DNA from: Diploscapter coronatus
Taxonomy: Eukaryota > Nematoda > Chromadorea > Rhabditida > Rhabditidae
Reading direction: 5' to 3'
Assembly: GCA_964036155.1 (NCBI GenBank)
Contig: OZ038422.1
Span: 2,317,201-2,381,200, forward strand
Length of the DNA: 64,000 nt
The notes under the pieces were generated by a model. The model ran no database searches, had not been told where the DNA came from, and saw only the letters and a list, made by a program, of their open reading frames with translations. Numbering within the stretch: position 1 is the first letter of the stretch; each line of letters starts with the position of its first letter. This document shows, piece after piece, positions 1 to 10,783 of the stretch. Both the position numbers and the translations under genes were made by a program.

Positions 1-25
1 TCGTAGCAAATTTGCACATTTTCAG

Positions 26-1229
26 GTCTGTATCTCCTTAAAGAGAAAATTCGAAAATGTAGCCAAGTGGTACACCGAGAAGGTGATGGGTGACATGCTG
101 GCTCGTCGACTGATGCTGAAGGAGAGCGAATCCGATCACACTGACGAATTGTCGGAGATCAATCAGAAGGTGGTTTTTCGTTATGTTCTAGAAGACGAGC
201 GCTTCTTCAGATCCGACAAGGTACGACCGCCATCCTAATCCTCAAGATCGATCAAGACGTCTATGTCCTCAATTGTGGAACGTCGATGGCTCTAGCGATC
301 ACAGGCGACCCAAGCTACCCTGTGAGCAAGCTCAACGAGTTCCTTCACGACATTGATAATCCCGAGGAGGCGAACAGACTATCTGATCTCGGAGTTAAGC
401 CCAGTGTAAGCAATTTAGCTTGGGATATCTGTTTCAAGCTCCGCCACCTTAGGCTGTGTTCCGTCCTACAAGAGCCATCGGCAACTTCGACCGATCCATC
501 TATTACAACGAGGACGAGCACTTGGTCGACGCCACGTCCTCACCAATCATCAGTATCCCCGACGTTTATCACTATGTGATCGAAGATATCTGGAAGAGTC
601 TGGTAATCATATCAGACGGCGTGGTGCAGAACCTGAAGGAGTTCAACGTCGAGGATATTCCGATGTAGGTTCAGTCTTAAGAAATAGTGAAAACGGAGAT
701 TATCTCAGAGAGGTCCACGAACGTCTTCGAGAGGATCATACTGTTCAGAGTACCGCCCAGAGTCTCGTCGATACTTTTGCAAGACGTCATCAGGACGCTT
801 ACACGAGGGTAATTCACTATTCGTTTCTCTCTTGTCTCTTTTATCAATGATTCATAACCTGAGACATGTCTTTCAAGAAATTTTATTGTCTTATGGCTAT
901 TTGGCACTTTGCAAGAAACTACATGAGTCATGGGAAAAACTTTGAGAAAAGTTATAAAGGAAAAATTCCAGAACGCCGATGAGAAATCCGAGGGTCTGAG
1001 CAACAAGCGAGAAGAAATGACTGTGATCTACATCAAGCTGCAAGACACAGACTACTACGAAGATATAAACTCCACTTCCAATAATTCCACTCTGGAGAAC
1101 TCTCAACCCATGGTTGAGGACGGACCTTATGAGCCCTATGTCGACTTGGAAGAAGTTGATCCAAACATGGTCCGGGAAATTGCGAAGTTCCTGCTGGTTG
1201 AGGAGCCGAGTCAATCTACAAAGTTCTAA
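26..1229 (+). CDS. tap-1: TAK1-binding protein 1 (TAB1/TAP-1)-like pseudophosphatase, 5' partial
   Basis: Five exons fit: 26-169, 211-405, 453-640, 688-808 and 972-1229 (stop TAA 1227-1229). The joins are in frame, with introns of 41-47 nt plus one of 163 nt. The window starts in an intron, so the N-terminus is missing. The product reads as the second half of a PPM-fold domain: GTTAILILK and YVLNCGTSMAL strands, TRAIGNFD, a VIISDGV segment, then a helical stretch with QSLVDTFARRHQDAYTR and EEMTVIYIKL. This order and wording match TAB1, which keeps the PP2C fold without phosphatase activity and activates the kinase TAK1 (MOM-4 in C. elegans Wnt/MAPK signalling). After a 40-residue acidic linker comes PYEPYVDLEEV, which resembles the C-terminal TAK1-binding PYVD motif of TAB1. 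The 641 donor (GA|gttcaa) is weak and was chosen to keep frame past an in-frame TAG at 666. Family assignment is firm; one-to-one orthology is inferred. Confidence 0.78.
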
Positions 1230-1620
1230 CTTACAAAGTCTTGTTTCGAAAAACTGTGATCGGGTTGATAGAATGCTCTTACGTTGCCAAGTATAATGGT
1301 TCTTTGTTTGTAAGCTGGATCTCCATGAAGACTTTAATAATAAAATTTACATCTAAATAATACTCCTTGCAACTAATTTCTAATATGCATGAAAGCAACA
1401 AAACAATGATCAATAAATACGAAAAATGCATGCACGGTTCCCTGGCGTCTCGACTTTTCAATATAGCCTCTCAATGTATCTACTGAATCATCGGTATTCA
1501 TTAAATTTTCTTCCGCAATGTTTTTCATTCCGAACAAATAGACGCCTTAAAAGGAGCTTGAATGGTCCGAGCTGTTTCTTTGATACCGACGATACTGGCC
1601 CCCTCTTATCGTCAGTTATC

Positions 1621-2711
1621 ATGAGATACCTCAGCCTAGTCGGTCTCGTCGGCATTTTGGGTCTTACCTGGGCCGCGGGGCCCTATGAGCCTCCTGTAAG
1701 CCTTAAAGCTTCATTATTTTTCAAGTAGATTAATTTTAGCCGATGGATGCCCCAGCAGGTGCGCCACCGATTAATTCAGTAATTTCCTTCGTCTTTCATT
1801 CTTTTTAGAGTCCTAAACTTTAGTCCCCACACGTACCAGCACCAGCAAAGTATGGCGAGCCGATTAAGCCTGGAGAGAACTTCCCCAAACCCAGTTTTGG
1901 AAAACCTGCAGAATCCAAGTAAGGAGTTGTCAATTTCATGAGATTTATCATTTACACACACACAAAGTTACAACAACGGCTATGCGGCTCCAGTGGAAGA
2001 AACAGTCGTGGTCGTGAAGAAGAGCAAGAAGAAGCACGGAAGCGGCTCATCGTCAAGCGATGAGAGCGATAGCAAGAACGAAAGTATTCTTTTCAGATTT
2101 TTTTTTTATAAAATAAATGATATTTCAGAGTGCCAGAGTTGTGGCAAGATCAAGCTCGCCAGAATCTCCGGTGAAAACTTCAAACCCCGAGCGAAGTAAG
2201 TGGATGAAACAATTCAGAACTGCTTACGAGGTGTTATCTTTCAGGTACCTCGAAAAGGGCGGTTGCAAGTACGCCTATCTTTCATGCAGCATGGGAAAGC
2301 AGGCGTACGTCCTGGCGGCTGAAGACGTCGATGCCGGACAATCCTATCTTCATACCCTGATGCCAGAACTGTTTCCGGATATCTCCACAGTCAAGGTAAT
2401 ATAACAATTTTCGGATGATAAATTAGAATGCAATCACGCCAAACTCCTACCTCCATGTTGAATGCAATTTTCAGGCCATCTCCATTGGTATCAACGCTAA
2501 CGTCGTCGTGAAATGCAAGGGCAAAGGCAAATACGAAGGACAAGAAATCGGAAAAGACAAATTCAGATTCAAAAGGGCAGTTTGCTACAAAATTTCGAAA
2601 AGTTAGTCACTTTTGACTACTCTGCAAAAATCTTTTATCAACGATTCAGAGGATCAATGGACCAACTTGGCTGATTCAGAGCACCCCTTCATCGTTCCGC
2701 CGCTTAATTAA
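1621..2711 (+). CDS. Secreted six-cysteine (C6-like) nematode protein
   Basis: Eight exons (1621-1695, 1740-1778, 1824-1918, 1968-2083, 2129-2195, 2245-2395, 2475-2601, 2650-2711) join in frame to 243 residues ending in TAA. The start encodes a clear signal peptide (MRYLSLVGLVGILGLTWA). A Pro-rich and then Lys/Ser-rich low-complexity linker (KKSKKKHGSGSSSSDES) follows to about residue 108. The C-terminal part holds six cysteines: CQSC, GGCKYAYLSC, VVVKCKG and RAVCYK. This spacing resembles the nematode C6 domain (Pfam C6), known mostly from uncharacterised secreted C. elegans proteins; that link is my inference. It lies 390 bp downstream of the TAB1-like gene on the same strand, so an operon is possible but unproven. 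Its last exon is duplicated at 5.6 kb. Confidence 0.75.
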
Positions 2712-2940
2712 ACTCCAAATATGTTGATCTTCAAAAACTGAGCTTTATTTTTGTTGGCAATTTTTTCAATAAACTGGAGCAGTTTTATTAGTCACAATCT
2801 TGGTAGATAATAAAACAATGATTTTTGACTTTTCACGAAATTCATAAAAGCCGTCTTCCCAATAATAACGACTGTCCCGATGATTCTGCTCAAGGGTACC
2901 TAAGTTTGTGATGCTCTTGACTTGTCGGGACTTAAGGCAG
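2613..2940. repeat. Duplicated segment copy A (C6 last exon plus antisense lysozyme 3' UTR)
   Basis: This stretch holds the last C6 exon and then, directly after TTAATTAAACTC, the reverse complement of a lysozyme 3' UTR (antisense AATAAA at about 2731-2736). It is closely similar to 5588-5900. The UTR part recurs at 57176-57380 and, inverted, at 60500-60690. Here the lysozyme gene itself is gone, so only its 3' flank remains. Confidence 0.8.
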
Positions 2941-2944
2941 TCTG

Positions 2945-4250
2945 CGCAAGATCCAACTATAGTAGAACAAAAGATTAAAATCAATCGAAGTGGACTGAAA
3001 CTTGGCAAATAAGCTTCTATTGGGTCCAGTAACCAATTGCACTAATTAATTTTCCAAATCCACACATTCATGGGCTATTATGGGGCTCATTCGACTTAGA
3101 ATTTTACGTTGATTCCGAATATGCTTATACTTTATTAGTTAGGATCATCTTATCACTTATAAGACAATGATGAGATCACTGAAATCAACTTGTAGGCAGA
3201 TGTGAGTGTTATTCGACTCAGAAATTTACACTGATAACGAATATTTAATATTTTAGTTGATTTAATACCCTTATCAGTAATACCAGCTAATAATCATAGG
3301 GAAGAAAAATAATTTCAAATTGAATTAAAAGATCATCAGTACAAACGATAAATTTCTTTGAATTCTAATTTCATTTCAGGAATAGCGAAGTCCTTGGCAA
3401 ACCAGAAGTTCATTTGAAATGAACATTTGCAGATTATCTTGAGAAATGTCTAAAAGAAAAATTCTAATTCAACTTCAATTAGAATCTGAATTTGATTTAC
3501 AAACTTTGAGAGCGATGAGCCAATTTACCCGGTCGATTGGTGACCTCAGAGCGCCAAAACTTTATTCCAAACCAGAGTTGTCTGCAGTTCGAAAAAAGTC
3601 GAACTTTAGCTGAACTGAACTTTCAGATAGTTCGAAGTTCACAGTTCTGAATGCAAGGCATTTTATCACCCTTCCCTCTCGTCCGTTCTTTGTCGTTTTC
3701 TCTCTTCTCTGCTCTCTAACATAATCGATTAGCAAATGTGCGTTCTCCGGGCAAAATTTTGAACCCCATTCAATTTTTATATTTCCGATACGAAATCTCA
3801 GCTCGATATGCCATTTAAATAAGGCTACTTTCACTTCGAAATCGTTATTTTAATAAAGAAAATTCTATTTACACTTTTTCAATATTCATTTCTCCTCAAA
3901 TTTTCATATTTTTATCAGACTTGAGAGAAAAATGATAGTCCATCCATTGTTCTATTTCAAGTTTTTTTTTCAGACATCGTTCAACTGCGTCCCATTCGAA
4001 CCATTTGAATGTTCACTTTCTCCTTTCTTGTGAACGATCAATTTCTCTGACTCTTCCGCTTTACACTCATTCCCTCTAAACAAACCTCTCGAGCGACAGT
4101 CGTTTCTTCTATTTCGTGCCTTAAGATCGATTTTTCAACTTAAAAATGCGAACTTCAGATATCGTATCTTAACTCAGATAATGTCTATCTAAATTGGACA
4201 TTTTCGAAGCCTAAATCTTTAGATTCTAATGTTGACATGAAAATTTGTTG
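2945..4250. other. Spacer without a supported gene
   Basis: AT-rich sequence with only short stop-rich frames and no run of exons with consistent splice signals. Around 3550-3660 a GTTCGAA/AGTTCGAA-type motif recurs in both orientations, which suggests an old fold-back remnant. I see no RNA gene. Confidence 0.5.
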
Positions 4251-4299
4251 AAAATTCAACAAATAGACCAAGTTCAAATGCAAATTTTAAGAAGGTAAG

Positions 4300-5104
4300 T
4301 TTTTCTTCATTTTTTTTCAAAATCGCCGCTTTTGTAGTTATCTAAATAATGAATAAACTTTTAAAAAGATAATTTAGATAACGAAGTATCTATACCGAAA
4401 TCTATTACAACAACGACGGACAACAAAATGCCATGTTCTGGAGGTGCAGAAATAGGTAATATTATTCCTGCACATGTTGGTGGCTTAAATAAAGAAGATA
4501 ATCTGTTCATCGAAAACAAGAAGGTTCGTTATTAATACCTAATTTCATTATAATTTCCTATTTTAGCTTAACTACTTATATAAACGCCAAGTTGTATAAC
4601 CTATTCAGCCAGAATCGAGAGGTATTTGTAGGAAATATTCACGGGATTAAGATCATATTTTAAGTTGTAGCTAAATTTGTTGAATTCCCTGGTAAGGATG
4701 TGGGAACTGGATTGCAGAGTGACCCTATATACCCCATAATCATCCCCGATGAAAAGGTACTCCATTCAAAAATAACTAATTATATTCGTTGTTTAATTGT
4801 GATTATTTAAGATCGGTGCTGGTAATGTAGGAAAGGCTGGAAAATTTTGTCCAATTTGCGGCAAGTTGAGAGGGGATAGAGACACTGCTATTAATGTGTT
4901 GGCGAATCATATTAGGAGTCATTTAGCGTAATTGATGATTTTAGTCTTACAAATGAATTGTTACTCTTTAGAATCCACGACCCACAACAGTTCAAATCCA
5001 ATGTGAACGGGATCTACAAATGTAGCCATGACCCAAAAACTTCGTGGTGCTTCCTGGATATTCCTCAAGGGGTAACTGAACGACGGATAATAATTAATCT
5101 ATGA
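4300..5104 (+). CDS. Small orphan protein with a C2H2-like zinc finger (start uncertain)
   Basis: Exon-like blocks with coherent frames: about 4381-4522 (contains MPCSGGAEIGNIIPAHVGGL), about 4671-4758 (KFVEFPGKDVGTGLQ), 4811-4929 and 4973-5104 (stop TGA 5102-5104). The third block encodes CPICGKLRGD and then NHIRSH, a C-X2-C-X16-H-X3-H arrangement. This is a zinc-finger-like pattern with a longer loop than the classical X12. The last exon has two further cysteines (YKCSHDPKTSWCF). The start codon is not settled: ATG 4429 is possible, and the 5' joins and phase of the second block do not fit cleanly, so the gene may be partly degraded. I do not recognise a family. It sits between the two copies of the C6/lysozyme-end duplication. 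Confidence 0.45.
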
Positions 5105-5587
5105 AGATCTCAGAATATTTTTTAAAAGTATTGTCGCCAGCGATAGAAAAGATAATAATTCAATTGCAGTTGTTTTCTTATTTTGTTTCTCTTGTGCTCT
5201 CTCGCTCTGATGAGATTGGATCTCATCAGATTCATTCTTCTCAAGTTAACTTATCACCAACTGCTGCACTTCGATATTGATATTAATAAAGTATTATATT
5301 ATTATATTCGATAGATCTATTGAAACAGTACGTACAAGTATCTTTAAAATGCCAATAAATCATGTATTTAACTAATAAATGAATAGTTCAAAAATAAAAC
5401 AAAGAAATTTTCATAGCCATGCATGTTCTAGCATTTTCATCTCTGCACTTCTTTATCTTTCAGACAAAACTACGAAAAATCCTACAATGAAGATGCGTAA
5501 ATTAAAGACACTACTGTGACAGTAAATTAATTTACGGTCACAGTAATTTTTATTTAGGTCTCTCCCCTGATCTGTTCTTTTGGTCTG
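5105..5587. other. Spacer without a supported gene
   Basis: AT-rich spacer between the orphan finger gene and duplication copy B. A short palindrome around 5518-5548 (ACAGTAAATTAATTTACGGTCACAGT region) is the only structure I see. Confidence 0.4.
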
Positions 5588-5900
5588 ACTACTCTGCAGA
5601 AATCTTATCAACGATTCAGAAAGTCAATAGACCAAATTGACTGATTCGCCCCGCCCTTTTGTCGTTCCGCCGCTTAATTAAACTCAAAATATGTTGATTT
5701 TCAAAAATTGAGCTTTATTTTTGTTGATCATTTTTTACAATAAACTGGAACAATTTTGTTAGTCATAATATTGGTAGACAATGAAACAATGATGCTTGAC
5801 TTTTCACGAAATTCATAAAAGCCGTCTTCCCAATAATAACGACTGTCCCGATGATTCTGCTCAAGGGTACCTAAATTATGATGCTCTTGAATTGTCTGAT
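5588..5900. repeat. Duplicated segment copy B, carrying a dead C6 last exon
   Basis: Second copy of 2613-2940. The acceptor and last-exon region at 5588-5691 matches the C6 gene, but the codon for Trp (GATCAATGGACC in copy A) reads TAG here, and there are further substitutions. It cannot be a working C6 exon. The following antisense 3' UTR belongs to the complete lysozyme on the minus strand just beyond it. Confidence 0.8.
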
Positions 5901-5909
5901 TTAACAATG

Positions 5910-6819
5910 TCACCAATTATAATCCATATCCATGCCACAAGCCCCATGAACATCGCCAGCATACTGGTGGATACTGGGCTTGCTCTGAAATATCACAAAT
6001 ATTCTAAAGACTATTAGAACTTAACGAACCCAGCCCCCAAAAGGCACAAAATTCGAGAAGTCCTGGCGTCCGTTGTAGTTCGCCTCAAATTAGCCATTTC
6101 TTTCAAACCCCCTAAAAATTCATCAACTCACCCACCACAGCGGCCTGTGGCTGACGCCGCTCCAGTTGATACCGACGATGCTCTCCCAGTTGTGATTATT
6201 ACTTTAACGTTATATATTTTTTTAGATATTCTAAGATTTTTTTTTCTAAACCTGTAAACTCCCCAGTTCACTCCCATCTTCGTCAGCTGATTTCCCATTC
6301 TAGTTATGAAATCTTGGTTCTGGGCCTGATTAGCGGGCCAGTCTTGGATCTCAATGTCGAGCCAGAGCATTCCAAAGTTAGCACCATCAGAGTGTAGATT
6401 GTTCACAGTGGCTTCGACCTGAGCCTCAGGAGATGCACACCCAGCCCTGTGACATGGGAAGATGTAGCCGTCTACAAATTGCCAGCCAGCGGCCTTAGCG
6501 TTCTTGATATTCTGGATTCCAGTTCTATCTAAGTCGCCGATGCTCTAGAGACAAACTATTAGCTTGAATAAAAAGCTGATGCACTACCTCCCAGACTCTG
6601 GCGATATAGAAGCTGAATCCATTCTTGGCCAAACATTGAAAGCAGGAGGTTGAGCAGGACTAAATCTATCAAATAAATTTTGGTCTTCTTATATTAGAAC
6701 TTGCCTGAATTGCGTCAAATCCAATATCTGCAAGAGCCGTAGCAACAAGCGCTGAGATGAGCAGAGACCTGAAGAGCACGAAAAATATCGAATTATCATC
6801 AAAAATCACACCTGATCAT
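5910..6819 (-). CDS. GH25-type (lys family) secreted lysozyme, copy 1
   Basis: Read on the minus strand from ATG 6819-6817: a tiny first exon ATGATCAG (6819-6812), a signal-peptide exon ([24 protein letters not shown]), then [25 protein letters not shown] large exon follows with [26 protein letters not shown] and [13 protein letters not shown], then [27 protein letters not shown] and [12 protein letters not shown], ending at TGA 5912-5910. This is about 210 residues, the usual size of nematode lys-type glycosyl hydrolase family 25 lysozymes. WLDIE is the typical GH25 strand carrying catalytic acidic residues. Such enzymes cut bacterial peptidoglycan and are made mainly in the intestine for digestion and defence. 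The intron after IQ has a GC donor (CAG|GCAAGT). The gene is divergently paired with a broken copy at 7068-7214 and is paralogous to the genes at 57403-58378 and 58625-60484. Confidence 0.85.
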
Positions 6820-7067
6820 TTCCGGGACCAATGGTCGAAACACTCCAAACAACGAGATGGAAATGTACAGATATGGCTTGCTTTTGTATCGGCAGAACTG
6901 AAGAAACACCGCTTATCACTAATGAGAACAAAATTCCGACCTACTTACAGCCGATTTTCCTCTTTTCGCTGATAAGCGAAGAATTGTCAACACAAAAGGG
7001 CGAAGGGCTCTCCGCAGTCTCTTCGTATCAGTTGATTTCGTTCGGCTCTAATAATTACACAAGAAGA
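6820..7067. promoter_or_regulatory. Divergent lysozyme promoter with two GATA sites (left copy)
   Basis: The 250 bp between the two divergent ATGs holds TTATCA at 6913-6918 and TGATAA at 6970-6975, the latter inside a small palindrome (CGCTGATAAGCG). Both sites are conserved in the right-hand copy at 58470-58475 and 58526-58531. TGATAA is the known core of ELT-2/ELT-7 intestinal GATA sites in nematodes. Intestinal expression is inferred from this. Confidence 0.6.
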
Positions 7068-7214
7068 ATGATCAGATATGAAATTTATGCGTATTACATA
7101 AAGTTTACGAATTGCAACCTGCGACGTGAAATCCTCAGGCAGTTGCTGCTTCTATCTCTCGCTTCAACTGCTTTGGCCTACATCGGCTGGGATGGCATTC
7201 AAGTATATTTCTAT
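7068..7214 (+). pseudogene. Broken divergent lysozyme: first two exons only
   Basis: ATGATCAG at 7068-7075 and the signal-peptide exon 7139-7202 ([21 protein letters not shown]) match the intact plus-strand lysozyme at 58625-58759. Here the first intron donor reads AG|AT instead of AG|GT, and the sequence ends at 7214, where a mini-mariner begins. No later lysozyme exons follow downstream. It is therefore a pseudogene remnant, although a short peptide could still be read without splicing. Confidence 0.8.
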
Positions 7215-7216
7215 TA

Positions 7217-7590
7217 GGCTGTTAAGAAAGCGTTGCACCAAAAAAAATAAATTTTCATTTATTCATAACTTTATTTAAAATCATCAAGAGTCAGCAATAT
7301 ATTCACTATTGCGATCAATAGCCTTCGCCCATCTATTGGGCAAGTCGCTGATGCCTTTCGCCCAGAATTCGGGAAACTGACAGTCTTGCCTGGAGAAGGC
7401 AGCTCGTAATAGATGATTGTTCGAAGCTGGGGTTGACTGATCATGGTCGGCAGGTTATCAAAACCCTGCGCGCGGGCCCTTATATACCCATGTGGTGATA
7501 GCTTCGAGAACATTCTACAAGGTTCTCATACTTATTAGAACATTCGACTCACTTCTAGAAAATTTTTAATGCATGACTTTCTTAACAGCC
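7217..7590 (-). mobile_element. Internally deleted mariner-type element with transposase C-terminus
   Basis: The element is 374 bp, flanked by TA at 7215-7216 and 7591-7592, with terminal inverted repeats starting GGCTGTTAAGAAAG at both ends. On the minus strand, about 7426-7284 encodes LLRAAFSRQDCQFPEFWAKG, then LPNRWAKAIDRNSEYI and a stop. This is the typical end of Tc1/mariner transposases (a 'LPxRW...YF'-like tail). The catalytic domain is missing, so the element cannot move itself. It truncates the plus-strand lysozyme copy. Confidence 0.8.
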
Positions 7591-7594
7591 TAAT

Positions 7595-8307
7595 ATTATG
7601 GAATACACTTTGTATAAGTTTGATATTCATATTTAAGTAAAGCAGCGAAAAATCGGGTGCGGATCAACTCCCCCACTTTCTCAGGAAAGGGTCTTCCCAA
7701 AAATGAAAGTGGAAGAACTTGAGGCGGCTCAAAAATGAAAATGGGGGACTTGGGGCATAGTGGGAGGAAATTGACCCGCACCCGATGACGGTTATGTTGT
7801 TCATTGAGTTTTTCGCATTTCATTGAATTATTAGTCTCGAATTTGCTGACAAAGGTAAATGTTCAGTTTTTAATAGTAACAGAAAGATTTGCCTTTACAG
7901 ACTAAAATTTTGATGTAATCAGGTGAAAATTGGTAATTATATTTTTAAATAGCCTGAGCATAATATTCATGACTTTTATCAAACGTCTAGAATTCTTCCA
8001 ATGGACATATGACTCAACGATTGATTCAAAATTGACGGTTTATTTGCAAAGATAACGAAGAATGAAAACAGGAAATTAAAGTAAAAGATAATTATAAAAA
8101 TTGGCATAAAATATGGAATTGTACACTGAAAATTTTATTATCTTGTAAAATTCTGCGAAATATGTTAGTAATTTTTTATCATAGAACCATAACAACAACT
8201 TTTCGCTGATTCAACTCAGCATTTGTGCATCCAGTAGCTACAGATCGCTGATTATTATCTAAAAAATTAATATTAAAATATTTTAGTTTCGAAGTCAATT
8301 TGGAAAA
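7595..8307. other. Spacer without a supported gene, with one fold-back element
   Basis: AT-rich 3' flank of the chemoreceptor gene. It contains the fold-back at 7652-7787 listed separately; I see nothing else. Confidence 0.5.
7652..7787. repeat. Fold-back element
   Basis: The outer arms ATCGGGTGCGG...CTCCCCCAC and GTGGGAGG...CCGCACCCGAT pair across a partly palindromic centre with two GGG/CCC-rich blocks. Total length is about 136 bp. There are no coding features. Confidence 0.65.
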
Positions 8308-10284
8308 CTATTGACAATTCAGTGACCCTAGAGTATAGCTAGGGAAAGAGCTTTTTTGCTCAACACTATTTTTAACCCATGCATCGAATGTATCAATGTG
8401 TCGTTTGTTTTCCAAATTGATATTTAAAGTACCTATTTTATAGCTTTTGAGCGCGAATTTTCCGAACATTTGCAACAAGAAACTTCTATAGTTATTGTTC
8501 GTAGACAATAATACAATCGATGATATCGTACTTTGCAGCGAAAGTCCAGTTATTAGAAGATCTCCAATTTCTAAAATCGATTTTTAAAATTATATTATCT
8601 TTAAAAACTGTACTACCTCGCTCGAAAAATCCGATGAAAAGTGCGAGCATTAATGGAAAATATACCATGGCGAATGGAATTATTGTCTAAATTTCATACT
8701 AAGTAAACTATTATTGTAAGCAATAATAACCTGAAAACACAAAGTGATCAGCAATTTCTTATGAACTTTCTTCATAGATGACGAAAATTTCGAAACATCC
8801 GAATCTAGGATTCTGAAATAGTCGAGAGAAATCGCTATTATGATGACGACTAATATCGTTATAATGCTTAGGACTGAAATATGGAAAGAGCCAAATCGAT
8901 GATAGTCTATGACCACTGTTCTCGCACTGAATACTAGACTGTATGGTGTTCCCCAGGCCTAAATGTGTTGTAGGATTAAATTATGTAAGTACTGGACAAT
9001 TAGTGCCTGTATGTATCATTTTGAAGGCTTACAGTGTACGTAGTACTGGGAAAATTATTTCATTAGTCTTTCTTTTCGCAATTTTATACCACTATTTCAT
9101 TTCTCAACCTTATTACTAGTGTTACCTTTAAAAATTTGCATTAAAAATACACGAACATGCAAGTATCATTTTTCTAAACGGCGGAAAGACGAATGTTTCA
9201 TTTTTCTGCATATTCATGAAAAACGTTATATTATTTCAAATAGAAAATTAAGTACCTTCGCTAATTCCAGTCGAGCTTTATCTTGATCAATCAGTTTAGA
9301 GTAATAAGCTTGGACGACTATCAATGCAGCCAGTATGAAGATTAAAATGTAGAAGAAATAACGACGAGTTCTCAACCAGGACTTACGGTTGCTTCCCATT
9401 AAAATTACTGTGTATCGATGAATAAATAAAAAGACGATAGAGGCAATGTTGCCTGAAAATTTTGTATTATGTTAATCAAAAAGCATCATGACTGACGAAA
9501 CTTAAAGGAATTTCATGAGATCGATAGGCTAAGTATCTTTTCAACAATATTCCATTTGTTACGTTATAATGACATTTCCAGATTTTATATAATTATTATA
9601 AATTGACGAACGACAAAGATAAATTTCAGAATTTTCAAAACTTGCAATATTTTGGAAATTGTTCGAAAGATGCGAAACCTCTGGAAATGAATAAAAACTT
9701 ACTCCAAAATGCCGCAAGTCCTACAACTATCAAGGCCAATGTGGACATATTGAAATAAATTGCAATCGGACTACAAGTCACTCCTGAGAGATACGGCTGA
9801 AATTATACTTTACGAAGATGACAAATGATCCTAATGCCAAAATTACTCATTTCGGTGAAAGTGTAAAAAGTATAAAGTATTTGAACAAAAATTCATAAAT
9901 GAAATATTATTTAACTCTTATTATTGACAAATGGTCATTATAAAATCGTACACGCGTGCGATCAATGTCGTATCGGCTAGGTTTATGGTTAAGCTGAGTC
10001 AAACCTTTGTGCAATTTTTCAATGTACGAATTTTACTAGTTGCTTTGATGAAATTAGTTTACCCAAAATACAAGCGGACCGCCAAGAATACATGCCACAT
10101 CATAAACCGCCATGCTGAGTTGTAATTGTAATAAAGAGTTTCGATAACTTCTATCGAGTCCTTCCGAATGAAATAGGATGCAATAAAGACAGACGAAATT
10201 GAGGAATAACTCTGGTAGACAAGACGCGAAGAGGACAATGTAAAAATTACTCGGATCATAGTCGATTACGGTTATATTTGACAT
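8308..10284 (-). CDS. Seven-transmembrane chemoreceptor, srh-like
   Basis: Six minus-strand exons join in frame. 10284 to about 10062 is MSNITVIDYD... with TM1-2. About 9798-9704 begins PYLSGVTCSPIAIYFN. About 9455-9255 carries SIVFLFIHRYTVILM. About 8958-8732 contains the GSFHISVLSII helix and ends KLLITLCFQ. Then TIIPFAMVYFPLMLALFIGF, and a last exon ending TAG at 8310-8308. The product is about 358 residues with seven hydrophobic segments, including HRYTVIL after TM3 and a TM7 followed by NNNYRSFL. The layout fits the nematode Srh/Str superfamily of G-protein-coupled chemoreceptors, which act in sensory cilia; srh is my best guess. All splice sites are GT-AG and no stop interrupts the model, so the gene looks intact. 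It lies between lysozyme and esterase genes, the same order as at 57-64 kb. Confidence 0.75.
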
Positions 10285-10667
10285 TTGGATTTAATAAGTA
10301 GTACTTTCGTTAGGCGAAAAAATATTATGGGGATTAGATTGAAAAGGGAAATGTTTTTTGTAAGATCGGAATAATAGTAATTCTGAGAATTTATATTATT
10401 GATTAGAAAAAAATATTCTGAATAAAATATATAGAGAATATATCGCGAATGGTCTCTGGCGATCGTGCTTCTCAGTTCTAATAATTTTTAAATTGAACTT
10501 TTGAACAGATTTATAATGCTTCACAAATTATGAAGCTCATAAAACTGATTTCAAAAGGTGTAAAGCGAATTTCTGACTTAAATTACTGACATTATAATAG
10601 TCCAGGTGCAAAATGAAATATTGCTTTTTTGTGCCTACATATTTTATACTTTTTACCTTGAAAAAAC

Positions 10668-10783
10668 GGCTCATAGAAAAAGACACCGGGTTTTCTAAGA
10701 AATAGTATGAGAAAGCAAGAGAAGAAAAGAAAAAAGCCGGTGTCTTTTTCTAACTGGTGTCCCGGTGTCTTTTTCTACGAGCC
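10668..10783. repeat. Fold-back element with a duplicated arm
   Basis: The left arm GGCTCATAGAAAAAGACACC pairs with GGTGTCTTTTTCTACGAGCC at the right end. The right arm core CCGGTGTCTTTTTCTA is present twice in tandem. Confidence 0.75.

Noticed and set aside
181..260. Apparent frameshift in the TAB1-like gene near 220
   Set aside because: A 41-nt intron (170-210) ending TTCTTCAG restores the expected frame (EINQK|IRQGTTAILILK), so no frameshift is needed.
7213..7220. TTAGGC resembling the nematode telomere repeat
   Set aside because: A single unit formed by the TA target site and the mariner terminus, not a telomeric array.
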